Assembly (NCBI RefSeq): GCF_000264905.1
Contig: NW_006763144.1
Location: forward strand, 372,001 to 436,000
Direction of reading: 5' to 3'
DNA: 64,000 nt
Origin: Stereum hirsutum FP-91666 SS1
Lineage: Eukaryota; Basidiomycota; Agaricomycetes; Russulales; Stereaceae
Translations under genes and position numbers: made by a program
Shown: piece by piece, positions 45,060-54,479 of the stretch
Layout of the letters: each line of letters starts with the position of its first letter
How positions within the stretch are numbered: position 1 is the stretch's first letter
The notes under the pieces: generated by a model
The model's database searches: none
What the model saw: only the letters and a program-made list of their open reading frames with translations
What the model was told of the DNA's origin: nothing

Positions 45060-45337
45060 CTGTACTTTTTCGACCAAAGGTTCGTCACGCGTTCTCCGCG
45101 TTGATGAACCGAACAAAATCCTGCGTGACCTCACGCATAACGCAGGGTGAGCACTGGGTGAGCGAGCAGTGACCTCGGCAGGCGCTTGCGCAAAATAATC
45201 ATTTTCGCAAGCGCCTACGTTGTTTTCTGAACCATTTACGGGTCCCGTCACGCTCACGCACGGTTTCTGAACCGTGACCCGGGCGAAACTGATGGGTGAC
45301 GTAAATTCTTGATGAACCTTTGGTCGAAAAAGTACAG
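45060..45337. mobile_element. 278-bp MITE with 24-bp perfect TIRs and TA target duplication, nested in A1
   Basis: The ends are CTGTACTTTTTCGACC... and its exact inverse, 24 bases each, then one mismatch and three more matches. The flanks are TA (45058-45059) and TA (45338-45339), while the intact A2 has a single TA at that place. A near-perfect palindrome (AGGCGCTTGCG...CGCAAGCGCCT, about 45179-45215) marks the centre. There is no coding frame. TA duplication suggests mobilisation by a Tc1/mariner-type transposase. Confidence 0.93.
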
Positions 45338-45413
45338 TATTGTCGACTCCGCGCAGTCATCGGCTCGTGCCAACCTCACTTGGGCACTGACACCGTCTTT
45401 GTTCTCGCATAGC

Positions 45414-45421
45414 TATATAAA
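45414..45421 (+). promoter_or_regulatory. TATA box in Ngaro A1
   Basis: TATATAAA sits 162-169 bases before the gag ATG, followed by a CTCGT-rich leader. The MITE insertion ends about 76 bases upstream, so it may separate upstream elements from this core promoter. Confidence 0.65.
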
Positions 45422-45582
45422 CCTCGCGCCTCGTCGCCTGTCTCGTTACTTTTTGCTTCGCCTCGCCTCTTGCCATCTCGTCTCGTCTCGTCTCGTCTCA
45501 GCTCGCGTCCTCCTCGCTCCGTTTTTGCTATACACTTCGCATCTAAATCTCATTCAAATCTGGATCTTCCTGTTCACAACTC

Positions 45583-46863
45583 ATGTCTGATCTCATCAAC
45601 GGCAATGAAGAACCCAACGACCGACCCATCTCATTCGACGCCCAGACCACCTCTAGCTTTGAGGCTCTCGTCGACCAGTACCGCCGAAGCGAGATCTCGT
45701 TCTCCGACGCCAGCCACGAGCTTTCTCTCCGAATCTTTGTCGCTTGCAACACCATACAACGCCCCGGTGATGCCAAGAATATATTCGGCTCGTACTACGA
45801 AGAACTGGAGGCCATTCGGGAAACAAACAACGTTCGCACCCAGCCGGTTCAAGGACAAGGCCAACAGCGACCCGCTCCGCAGCCCGAAGCCTTCTCTGCT
45901 GAGCAGGATCAAGCCGAGTCTCGAGGAGCGACTCGGAAACGTCTTCGAGCCAGCGACTTCCTTGATGATGACGATATCGACGGCGACGACCGAGACGTTA
46001 GCAAGCGCGCCAGGCGAACTCCAGACGAGTCCAAGTTCGCCTTTACCAAACACAAGATTTCCTACCTCCTCCTCCATCCCTTACTGGTCGAGATCTCTGA
46101 GCTCAAGTCTGAGTACAGTGTCGACATCAACTTCGCCTACAACAAACTTCTCCTCTCTCCTAAGCTCCCCCAATTCCCTCGCCAGCTCTGGAAACCGGTT
46201 CTCCTTGGGCAGTCCGTCTGCTTTGACCGACTCTACTCGGCGTTGTGTGCTCCCAACGGGGACATCTCGGAATCTAAGCAGCTCGGCGAGTATGAGGTTA
46301 TCTCCGACGCCCTCAAGATCACTCACAAGGTCACCAGAGCCGAAGAATGGCACAGGGTATTCCACCGGTACTCGAAGGCCGTCGAGTTCGTCTATCCTTG
46401 TCGGATCGACGAGCTGCGTGAATACTGCGACTATATCACGACCGTCTTCCAAACTACTGCCTCCGTCTACCACAACCGGGTTATCGGGTACGACAGACAG
46501 GTCCGTGAGCGAGTCGGCTCCACGAACGACACCCTCCTCACCGAAATTAGTCGTTTCTCGGACTTGCATCTCTTCTGGCTCTCTTCCCTCGGAGCCGGTT
46601 TCGCCTCGCTCGCATCGACCACAGCCGGCTCTTCTAGGAAAGCGACCCGCGTCTCCCACCTTACCGTGCCCGGCTCCGAAGTATGCAAGAGGTTCAATAG
46701 AGGCGAAGCCCACGGCGACCGATGCAAGTACGACCATGTTTGCCTCGAGTGCGGTCGCACAGGCCATGGTCGCCATTCCTGCCCCGATCTTAGGACCGGA
46801 TCAACTGTCCGATATCAATCCTCCGCGTCACCTTCGCAACATGATATGGGACGATCCAAATAA
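45583..46863 (+). CDS. Ngaro Gag-like protein
   Basis: Nucleocapsid-like ORF1 of the element, 426 residues from the ATG at 45583 (MSDLINGNEEPNDRPISFD). The N-terminal half is acidic and low in recognisable motifs. Near the C-terminus are a CCCH-like cluster (VCKRFNRGEAHGDRCKYDH) and a CCHC zinc knuckle (CLECGRTGHGRHSC, about 46742-46783), as expected for RNA binding. It overlaps the RT frame by 128 bases and lies in a different frame (RT is +1 relative to gag). Intact. Confidence 0.88.
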   Translation: MSDLINGNEEPNDRPISFDAQTTSSFEALVDQYRRSEISFSDASHELSLRIFVACNTIQRPGDAKNIFGSYYEELEAIRETNNVRTQPVQGQGQQRPAPQPEAFSAEQDQAESRGATRKRLRASDFLDDDDIDGDDRDVSKRARRTPDESKFAFTKHKISYLLLHPLLVEISELKSEYSVDINFAYNKLLLSPKLPQFPRQLWKPVLLGQSVCFDRLYSALCAPNGDISESKQLGEYEVISDALKITHKVTRAEEWHRVFHRYSKAVEFVYPCRIDELREYCDYITTVFQTTASVYHNRVIGYDRQVRERVGSTNDTLLTEISRFSDLHLFWLSSLGAGFASLASTTAGSSRKATRVSHLTVPGSEVCKRFNRGEAHGDRCKYDHVCLECGRTGHGRHSCPDLRTGSTVRYQSSASPSQHDMGRSK

Positions 46864-48616
46864 TCTTCTCACACCGTCGGCGGACATCACACTAACCCTT
46901 GATCCACTCCCCTCTCCTCCTGTTGACGATCCCTCACTCTCTCCTCTCTGGTCCACCATCCGCTCGAACCCCGATCTCTTTGACATCGTTACCCCCATCA
47001 AGGTTGACGTCTTCGAAGACCTACTGAAGACGCACCCGAACCGGCCGCTGGTGGATTCGGTGTTGAAGGGTCTTCGGGAAGGTTTTTGGCCGTTGGCCGA
47101 AGGCGATCTTAGCGGAACTAGGCCTTTCCCCGAGAAGGTGTCGGAAGGAAAGGAACTGGGCTTTTTGCTCGAACAGGCTCGGAAAGAGGAGCTCCTGGGA
47201 CGGTTTTCGGCGCCATTTCTCACATCCACCGACACCCTCCTGCCAGGAATGTGCGACATCCCCGTCCACGCCGTCCCTAAGCAGGGGGAGGACGACTTTC
47301 GCATGGTCCTTGATAGCTCGATCGGTGATGATTCCCCAAACTCCCACATTCCTCGCGACACCGTTCATTTCAGCCCCGATAACATTCAGCATCTGGGCCA
47401 CAATCTCCTCGCTTTGCGGCATCGTGGTCGCGTTGTCGCTTGGCTATGGAAGTCCGACGTCTCTGAGGCTTACCGGCTGATTCCTATGCATCCACTTTGG
47501 CAGGTGAAACAGATCGTCTCGGTTGGCGGAGTCCGTCGTGTGGATCGGTGTAACAATTTTGGGAACCGCGGTGCCGGTTTCCTTTTTTGTGTTTTTATGT
47601 CTCTGGTTATGTGGATCGCGGTGAATGTTGAAGGCCTGGATGGGTCTTTGGCGTACATTGACGATAATTTCGGTTTTGACGAGGAGGAAGGGCTCGACTT
47701 GTATGAACCTTATGATGCTTTCCTTCCTTCACGTCAGGCTTGTCTTCTGCGGCTTTGGGATCGGATCGGGGTTCCACACAAGGCTAAGAAGCAGGTATAT
47801 GGTCGCTCCTTGAAGATCATTGGGTTTCAGGTCGACATCGACAAGATGACCGTTTCTATTCCTCCCGACTCTCGCAGAGCTCACGTCGCACACATCCGGG
47901 AGTTCCTTGCTCAGAGACGGCAGCCCTTGGTCGAGTGGCAACGTCTCTTGGGCTGGTGCAACTGGGCTCTCAATGTGGTTCCTCTCCTCCGGCCAGCACT
48001 GCAGTCATCATACGAAAAAACGCGAGGGAAACAAGTACGGAATGCACCCATCTTCCTCAACAACGAAGTTCGCCACGACTTGTCCTTTTTCGCTGACACT
48101 CTGGAGGCTTGGGACGGTGTTCATCTCCTTGAATCGGACAGCTGGGGTGTTGCGGATGCCGACGTTCGTTTCTGGACAGACGCTTCGGGCTTCGGCTTAG
48201 GATACTGGTCTCCAGATCTCAATATGGGTTTCCAGGCCGAGCGTTTTGAATTCGAGGCGGCGAAGGGTGGGATCTATTACTTCGAGGCTTTGACGGTTGT
48301 CTCAGCCCTCGAACGAGCCTGCTCACTGTCCCCTCGGCCTAAGCGTGTGGTTATTTTCTGTGATAACTCGAACTCAGTCGACGTTTTTAATTCCCTCTCA
48401 GCCGACGCCCCTTACAATGACATCCTTTACTATTCTATTCGCCTCCGACTCCTCTACGGTGTTCAGCTGCGGGTTGTTCATGTGGCGGGCAAGGAGAACG
48501 TTATCGCAGATGCTATCTCTCGGTTTGATTCCGCTACCATCCACCAACACCTCCCTTCTCTCCCAATTTACCCTTTTCAACCCCCTCGATTGCCGCTGGG
48601 GGCGCCGCGATGTTAG
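46736..48616 (+). CDS. Ngaro reverse transcriptase / RNase H
   Basis: Makes cDNA from the element RNA. The first ATG in this frame downstream of most of gag is at 46736 (MFASSAVAQAMVAIP); the frame stays open upstream to about 45470, so fusion by frameshifting is also possible. RT motifs: VHAVPKQGEDDFRMVLDSS (about 47270), LWKSDVSEAYRLIPMHP (about 47445), RGAGFLFCVFMSLVMW, and the catalytic box LAYIDDNFGF (YIDD, about 47650-47680). RNase H: VRFWTDASGFGLGYWSP (about 48170), EALTVVSALE, VIFCDNSNSVDVFNSL, and VVHVAGKENVIADAISRF. It ends LGAPRC, and its stop overlaps the next start as ATGTTAG. Intact. Confidence 0.93.
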   Translation: MFASSAVAQAMVAIPAPILGPDQLSDINPPRHLRNMIWDDPNNLLTPSADITLTLDPLPSPPVDDPSLSPLWSTIRSNPDLFDIVTPIKVDVFEDLLKTHPNRPLVDSVLKGLREGFWPLAEGDLSGTRPFPEKVSEGKELGFLLEQARKEELLGRFSAPFLTSTDTLLPGMCDIPVHAVPKQGEDDFRMVLDSSIGDDSPNSHIPRDTVHFSPDNIQHLGHNLLALRHRGRVVAWLWKSDVSEAYRLIPMHPLWQVKQIVSVGGVRRVDRCNNFGNRGAGFLFCVFMSLVMWIAVNVEGLDGSLAYIDDNFGFDEEEGLDLYEPYDAFLPSRQACLLRLWDRIGVPHKAKKQVYGRSLKIIGFQVDIDKMTVSIPPDSRRAHVAHIREFLAQRRQPLVEWQRLLGWCNWALNVVPLLRPALQSSYEKTRGKQVRNAPIFLNNEVRHDLSFFADTLEAWDGVHLLESDSWGVADADVRFWTDASGFGLGYWSPDLNMGFQAERFEFEAAKGGIYYFEALTVVSALERACSLSPRPKRVVIFCDNSNSVDVFNSLSADAPYNDILYYSIRLRLLYGVQLRVVHVAGKENVIADAISRFDSATIHQHLPSLPIYPFQPPRLPLGAPRC

Positions 48617-49623
48617 ATATCTCTCCTTCATCACGCCAACCACCTCGGTTGGCGTGGACGCTGGAGCGCCTCCAGCACGAGCGAGCCATCGCTCTCTCTT
48701 TGGTCCTAGAAAAGTCGACTCGCTCCGGTTATGACTCCGCCGTCCAGTCCTATGTTACTTTCTGCAGACTTCACGACTTATCTACCACTCCAACAGAAGA
48801 TACTCTTTCTCTATACGTTGCCTGGCAGTGCTCTCACATCAAGCCCGAGTCCGTGTCCACCTATTTGTCCGGCATTTGCACCACTCTCGAACCACTCTTC
48901 CCAAACATTCGCCAAATCCGCAACAGTTACCTCGTCACCAAGACACTCGCAGGTTGTCGCAAACGATTTTCGACCCCTATCAGGCGCAAAGAGCCCTTAA
49001 CGATCGATGACATCGCCCGTGTGGCGTCTTCCCTCCCCTCCCCTTCCTACGACGATACACTTTTCCTCACCCTCCTCTCCTGCGGCTTCTTCGCCCTTCA
49101 TCGACTTGGTGAACTCGTCGACCCTGATCAAGTCAAGATGAGGGAGCCTCGGAAGCGCATTCGGCGGCGAAGCGTCAAAATCCACGGCAACGATGCTTTT
49201 TCTTACGATCTTCCCATGCACAAGGCCGACCGGCTATTCGCGGGAAGTGAAGTTTGGATCACTACGCAGGAGGGTCCTACCAACCCGGTCGAGGTTTTCC
49301 GCCAATACGTCCGACTCAGGGACCGCAAATTTCCCCTTCACAGCCCACTTTTCCTCACAAGCTCCGGCACGGTCCCCATCCGGTCATGGTTCATGACCCG
49401 TTTCCATCGCTTCTTTGGCTCTTCGCATGGTGGTCACTCGATGCGCTCGGGCGGCGCAACATTTTTCGCTACCAAGGGCTTCACTGGGGAGGAAATCCAA
49501 CGTCTCGGCCGTTGGACTTCAGAAGCCTTCCAAATGTATGTCCGCAAGAATCCTGTGCTCCTGCATTCATTCATCCACTCTACACATCGCAATCCCACTC
49601 CCGGCAACAATACACCCACATGA
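48610..49623 (+). CDS. Ngaro tyrosine recombinase
   Basis: DNA recombinase that inserts the circular cDNA. 337 residues from the ATG at 48610, overlapping the RT stop by 7 bases. The N-terminal SAM-like core-binding part (STRSGYDSAVQSYVTFCRLH, ADTLSLYVAWQ-like, VSTYLSGICTTLEP) is followed by the catalytic part. The first Arg is in FALHRLGELVDP (about 49093), then the H-x-x-R box GGHSMRSGGATFFA (about 49430-49470), GRWTSEAFQMYVR with the Tyr nucleophile (about 49508-49545). It ends PGNNTPT. All catalytic residues are present. Confidence 0.93.
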   Translation: MLDISPSSRQPPRLAWTLERLQHERAIALSLVLEKSTRSGYDSAVQSYVTFCRLHDLSTTPTEDTLSLYVAWQCSHIKPESVSTYLSGICTTLEPLFPNIRQIRNSYLVTKTLAGCRKRFSTPIRRKEPLTIDDIARVASSLPSPSYDDTLFLTLLSCGFFALHRLGELVDPDQVKMREPRKRIRRRSVKIHGNDAFSYDLPMHKADRLFAGSEVWITTQEGPTNPVEVFRQYVRLRDRKFPLHSPLFLTSSGTVPIRSWFMTRFHRFFGSSHGGHSMRSGGATFFATKGFTGEEIQRLGRWTSEAFQMYVRKNPVLLHSFIHSTHRNPTPGNNTPT

Positions 49624-49679
49624 CTTTCATCTTCCTCTCAACATCAACCTCTTCTCGACAGTAGCCTCTCTACTAGGTT

Positions 49680-49789
49680 GTCCGTCATGCGCAATAAAGC
49701 CCGGTTGGGATTTTTCAGGGCGCCCTTCGGGCGCCCCCCTCGGTATTCCCTCGTATACGCTCCAGTGGCGTTGGGTTGATTGGTTGGGC
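49680..49789 (+). repeat. Ngaro split direct repeat B1
   Basis: Identical to B2 over 110 bases. It contains a hairpin, GGGCGCC-CTTCGG-GCGCCC (about 49719-49737), with a UUCG-type loop, and ends in GTTGATTGGTTGGGC directly against A2. Confidence 0.95.
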
Positions 49790-50250
49790 TAAGATGTGAG
49801 TTTTCGCAAATCCAATTCGACCCCACAGCACGACACCTCCGCTCTGTCTCACCATTTCTCTGCCGCGTCGTCCGCGACCGCGATGAGTCCCCAGGGACGG
49901 GGCACACCGACTCGGCACCAGTCACTCGGATGAGTGTGGGACCCTGGTGTCAGTGGAGTGGCGACGCTTTGGCCTACGTTCTAGTACAAAGCGCCGGCAC
50001 TTCACAAGCGGATCAGCGTGTCTTTCTGGTTGCTCCGGCATCTCGTGTTTCTTCCTTTATTGTCGACTCCGCGCAGTCATCGGCTCGTGCCAACCTCACT
50101 TGGGCACTGACACCGTCTTTGTTCTCGCATAGCTATATAAACCTCGCGCCTCGTCGCCTGTCTCGTTACTTTTTGCTTCGCCTCGCCTCTTGCCATCTCG
50201 TCTCGTCTCGTCTCGTCTCAGCTCGCGTCCTCCTCGCTCCGTTTTTGCTA
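49784..50250 (+). repeat. Ngaro split direct repeat A2
   Basis: 467 bases identical to A1 without the MITE. It starts in the shared TTGGGC core, carries its own TATATAAA copy (about 50134) and ends at GTTTTTGCTA. Confidence 0.95.
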
Positions 50251-50538
50251 CCCACCTTCCCTCCCTCTGCCTTCTTTTTCACTCGTAATCCTCTAGAAAC
50301 TCGAATATCTATGTGCCACAACAACACACTTGCTTTCCGTCTCAGTTCTTTTCACTCTACTTTACTTTACCAGACTCAGAATGAATTTCTTGGCATCAAC
50401 TTCTTTCTGCTTTACTTCGACTCGTACAGCCCGCGTGGTTGCGTGGGCTTAGGGTGCAGTTTTCTTACTTACTTCTACATCTTTGGTCTTTAATTTTCCG
50501 CAACGTACGTTACTCTGTAGGAAACCCACCCTCGTCCC

Positions 50539-50648
50539 GTCCGTCATGCGCAATAAAGCCCGGTTGGGATTTTTCAGGGCGCCCTTCGGGCGCCCCCCTC
50601 GGTATTCCCTCGTATACGCTCCAGTGGCGTTGGGTTGATTGGTTGGGC
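50539..50648 (+). repeat. Ngaro split direct repeat B2 (right terminus)
   Basis: Identical to B1 including the UUCG hairpin, ending in TTGGGC followed by unique DNA (gtcttttg). The 288 bases between A2 and B2 are unique to the element and show no ORF of note. Confidence 0.95.
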
Positions 50649-51671
50649 GTCTTTTGTTGTGTTTAGCTTGCCACCACGCTTGCACCACGCCATGGCGGTC
50701 GCTTTCCTCCCCTCCTATCTATGGACTCTGACAGCAATTTTCAGAATCGTAGTCGCTCCCACTTTTTCTCTCGATGGAGCGACCGGCGGTTCTTGACGCA
50801 CCGCTTGCCATTTGAAGAAGCGAACGCCACCCTTGGCACACTTCAATGGCATGGCCACATTTGACCACCGAGTAGTATTCCACCTCAGAACATTGAACGA
50901 AACCTACTATCTGAGTAGCCCCTAACTCGCAGGGCCTCGCTGTACCAATGATATTCATAAAAAGCGCGAAATTCAGCTCAGTACTGTGCACTGAGGGCCT
51001 GCAAGAGCGATGTGGCCCAACTCGTGGCAGCCCCGTCGGGAGTGTCGGGTAAGGCGTCGTGTGGAGCAGAGCTTCTCTGCGTGAAATCGAGGTGCGACTA
51101 CGATTCTGCAAACCGCTGGAACATCACAGCAATATTTTTTCTCGGAGGCAAAGGCTGTTGAACTCTTAGGATGAATCGCGGGTCTTGTCGTGGCCCGGAG
51201 TTCTGTATGTTCTTTTTCTGGACTTTACTGTGCTATGACGGTAACGCTGTGCACCAGGTGATTTTCTAACATATGCAGGATTCTGTTTCATCTTCTTGAA
51301 TAGCTCACAATGGTAGTTTTTTGAGGTTGGACGCCAATTTACCTATGTTCATCACTATGCGCTGTTGTGTCTGAAGATCTGATGGCGCAGTTTGCTGAGC
51401 CGATTCTGTGCGACCTGCGCAGGAATATCTCCATAGCGGCGCTGTGACGAGTATCTTATCGTACTGGTGGCTGATCATGGTATTGCCCCGTGCTGTGGTC
51501 GACGGTTTTCATGCTTTTTTCTCTCGCCGATGAGAGGTGCCAATGATGTAGGATTATATGATATAAAGCCGCCTCGCGATACTTTACTTCGTCAAGTTGG
51601 AACGTGCGGTCTTCTAGAGCCTTTCCTTCTATTGTTCTCCGAATCCTATCTAAGGCCTCGTACAGCTCTGT
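50649..51671. other. Intergenic, promoter side of second seven-helix gene
   Basis: About 1 kb without a supported gene. A TATAAAG box at 51562-51568 lies about 105 bases before the next ATG. Confidence 0.45.
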
Positions 51672-53219
51672 ATGTCGTTTACCATTACTTCAGAGACAGC
51701 ACTTCGGGTATCCGAAGTCTTCAGGATTCAGTCGATTGTGATCATTGTGGAGACCGTGATATTCGGTACGTGCGCATCATCAATTATTGCTGAAGCGCCG
51801 ACCGCTGACGATCATGATTTCGTAGGATTTTATATGGGGGTGTTCGGGTTATCGATATGGTTTACGTTGTCAGTCTGCCGACACCGTGCCCATCTACATC
51901 ACTCATATGCGCCAGCCTAACAAGAGTCTCAGGCGCAAAGGATTTCAAAGAAAGAGAAACGTCTTCATGCTGAGCCTCACCACCGCCATGTTCTCTGTCT
52001 CCGCGAGCCACTGGGGTCTTTCCGTGGCGTTCACCATCATCGCCTCGCAATGTCAAGCACAACTTCTTTTGAGCCCCGGTGTACATTATCCCTCAGTCAT
52101 GCTTCGCATTGTAGCGGTTCAAGCTCACCTCTCGATAATTAATGTAGGTTCTGTCTAATAGCTTTGTGTGTTCTGAATTTTAGATCTGAGCATTGACGGG
52201 CCCGCTTTGCAGTATATGCTGAACGACGTCGTTGTCATATGGAGGGCCTGGCTTCTTTGTGGCCCGAAGGCACGGAGGTGGATCTGGGCCATCAGCGTCC
52301 TCACGCTTGGTTTGTTCTATTCCTCCCTGTCTTTTCGTCTACGTCACGCGCTGACCTTTGAAGTCATTCGTTGTCTAGTGGCTGAATCTGTACTTGCGGT
52401 TTACAAGCCAGCTGTCGACCCGCACTATTGGACCCAGTTCTTCGCTGGGATCACGATCGAGGGAGCTACACAGGCAAATTCATTCACGGACGGAACATAT
52501 CTTCGACCTCTCTATGCGGCTTACTGCCTCACGCTTTTGACCAACGTTTGGCCAACGATGATTATAGGGTACAAAGCTTGGTCAGTCTCTCCTTTGCATG
52601 CACGACAGCTCCTTGGATGAACCGCCCCTTATACTCGAGCGAACAGGACACACCAAAAGCTCATTGCGGGGACATCTGTCGAACACGGATCTAGGGCGCT
52701 ACGAATACTTGTCCTACTCGTCGAGTCTGGGGCTATTTACTGCGTCATATGGGTACGAAGCTTGACTTTGAGGGTTATATGTTTTGTGTCACGAATGATG
52801 TGCTGATATAAATTCTGCTACTCACAGGCTATACATTTATGCTTCTTTTTCCTCAATGCATTTGGCTCCTCAGCCGTGCACGACCGAGCATCATGGATTG
52901 CGGTGACTTACTCCGCTATATACGTCTCAGCGAATGATTTGGCGGTGAGTAAGACTGACCTGAATTATTTCCGAAGCTAAAGATCATTATCCTTGTCGTT
53001 TAGGTGATCTATCCGACCGTTATCATCGTACTTGTCTGCTTGCAGAAGACCCTTCATGAGGCAAGGACGCTATCTCCGAGCGAGATGCTTACTACGCTAC
53101 CACTTCGCGCCCCAGCATTCGACGTCGCGACTCATACCATCTCGCAATCTGTCTGCCCCCCGAATTTGCATTGCCCTCGTCTTCCGATCTGCCAGCGGAC
53201 GATCGCTTTGACGTCGTGA
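51672..53219 (+). CDS. Seven-helix integral membrane protein, DUF6533/6534 type, second copy
   Basis: Paralogue of the gene at 1896. It starts at the ATG at 51672 (MSFTITSETALRVSEVFRIQ). Spliced exons give SIVIIVETVIFGFYMGVFGLSIWFTL, NVFMLSLTTAMFSVSASHWGLSVAF, MLRIVAVQAHLSIIN, DVVVIWRAWLLCG, WIWAISVLTLG, LRPLYAAYCLTLLTNVWPTMIIGYKAW, RALRILVLLVESGAIYCVIW, AIHLCFFFLNAFGSS, VTYSAIYVSAND and IYPTVIIVLVCLQKT. The WRAWLL and LLVESG-x-x-YC-x-IW segments match the first copy, as does the last-helix YPT-x-IIVLVCLQK. The 3' exon is open to a stop at 53219, but the true C-terminus is uncertain because further splice sites follow. Function unknown. Confidence 0.68.
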
Positions 53220-54479
53220 TAGGATCGGAATGCAGAAGTACCTTGGAGGAGGTCGGGGTCAACTTCCAGACCTCTGCTCAGAGCGCTGCAGCAGAGCGTG
53301 TATCCCACATGCCGGGTGGTCTGCCTGGGGAGAAGGGCGGACGCGGAGTATCATTGGTTTCCTGAGTCCTCTTATATCATACGCGATGCTGGGGGTGCGA
53401 CGAGCCCCTTTATATCCAGAGAACCATGACATAGGGCAATGTGTCGCACATTCGCAGCGCGGTCTAATCATATGCACCTATTGAATGTGCTTCACTCGAA
53501 CTGACGTTCGCTGAGTCACTCAGAATGACCCCTACCCCTCCCGCCCATTTCACATATTTCTCCTTCCAGGAAACCGCTGTCCCTAAGTATATGATCCTTG
53601 CCCTCTCAGCGGACCTCACATCAGTCGAGGTCTGCAACTTTTTCCCCGCCGAATCAGAGAAGTTAGGACGGTCCATGATCGCCGGGGTCAGCGGTCTCAC
53701 TACGTTGGGTGACAAGTAGCTCAAACCCCGGTCGCCGTAATTACCCAAGGTCTGCGAACTTCCAGTCGTGTTGACGTGAAAGAGGAAACTGATACCACTG
53801 GGACGTCGAAGTGGCAGCGCTCAGCCCTCTTTAATCATTTTTAAATCCTTGTCTCGGAATGTTTCCTAACATAATCTTCATGGACTCTATTCGACATGAT
53901 GCTAGAAGCTGAGAGTTGCGTACATATTGGGGCTCAGATTTCTCACAGATATACTAATTGTGGACAAGAAAGGTATTCAGTCAACCATGCATGCATTCAG
54001 GACGAGGCAGGGAACTAGTCACCTTTGTACACTCCATGGGACAATTGAGGGTTCCCAGTTTGAATTGTTAGGCTTATATCGGGGTTAAATACTACTAGAG
54101 GCCATCGTGAGTAAGTTAGTGGTCGCGGCTACGCTTGTCAGTGGTAGAGGAGTATGGCCCACCCGAATCTAAGAGAAGTTTTGTGGGCAAGGTACACTGA
54201 GGCAGGGTATATGCCACCACCATTCGGACACGAATAAACTGGGATGCTTTCAAGTTCGGACTGATCATGACCCTGAGGCGATTAGCAGGCTGTGAAGACA
54301 GGAAAAGTGAAGGGAGACCATGCGGGAAGAAATTAGCGGAAGGAAGGAAGGAACTTTGAAAGATGGAGATTCTGTTTCCTTGAAAGGATGGACTGCCGGA
54401 AGGAAGGAAGAAGGAAGATTAATTCAGGGTACAATACGAGCCCATCAGGACCAATACCCCATAGCACTCCGTACTCAAT
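53220..54479. other. Intergenic, gene-poor, GAAG-rich patches
   Basis: About 1.26 kb. Short frames on both strands at 53464-53748 overlap and show no recognised domain. GGAAGGAAGGAA runs occur at about 54337-54349 and 54400-54416. Confidence 0.4.

Larger units (their letters stand above)
44784..45530 (+). repeat. Ngaro split direct repeat A1 (interrupted by a MITE)
   Basis: It matches A2 base for base at 44784-45059 and 45340-45530. The 278-bp insertion and the duplicated TA account for the extra length (276 + 191 = 467 bases, equal to A2). Confidence 0.95.
44784..50648 (+). mobile_element. Complete Ngaro-type tyrosine-recombinase retrotransposon (DIRS order)
   Basis: A 5.9-kb element with the split direct repeats of Ngaro: A1 (44784-45530), three ORFs, B1 (49680-49789), A2 (49784-50250), B2 (50539-50648). 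It has gag with zinc fingers, RT/RNase H and a tyrosine recombinase, but no integrase, no protease and no methyltransferase, which separates it from LTR elements and from DIRS1. A1 and A2 are identical over 467 bases apart from a nested insertion, and B1 and B2 are identical over 110 bases. The termini share TTGGGC (44784-44789 and 50643-50648), the likely recombinase core, and no target duplication is needed. All three ORFs are open, so it may be autonomous. Flanking DNA has CGTCTTTT just before the left core and again at the right end, which may be chance. Confidence 0.92.

Noticed and set aside
45470..46735. Upstream part of the 1048-codon open frame over Ngaro gag
   Set aside because: Low-complexity Ser/Pro/Thr translation with no motif; treated as a shadow of gag, with the RT coding region started at the ATG at 46736.
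44775..50655. CGTCTTTT on both sides of the Ngaro element as a target duplication
   Set aside because: Tyrosine-recombinase elements do not need target duplications, and the left copy is not directly at the border (one base intervenes before TTGGGC). Probably chance.
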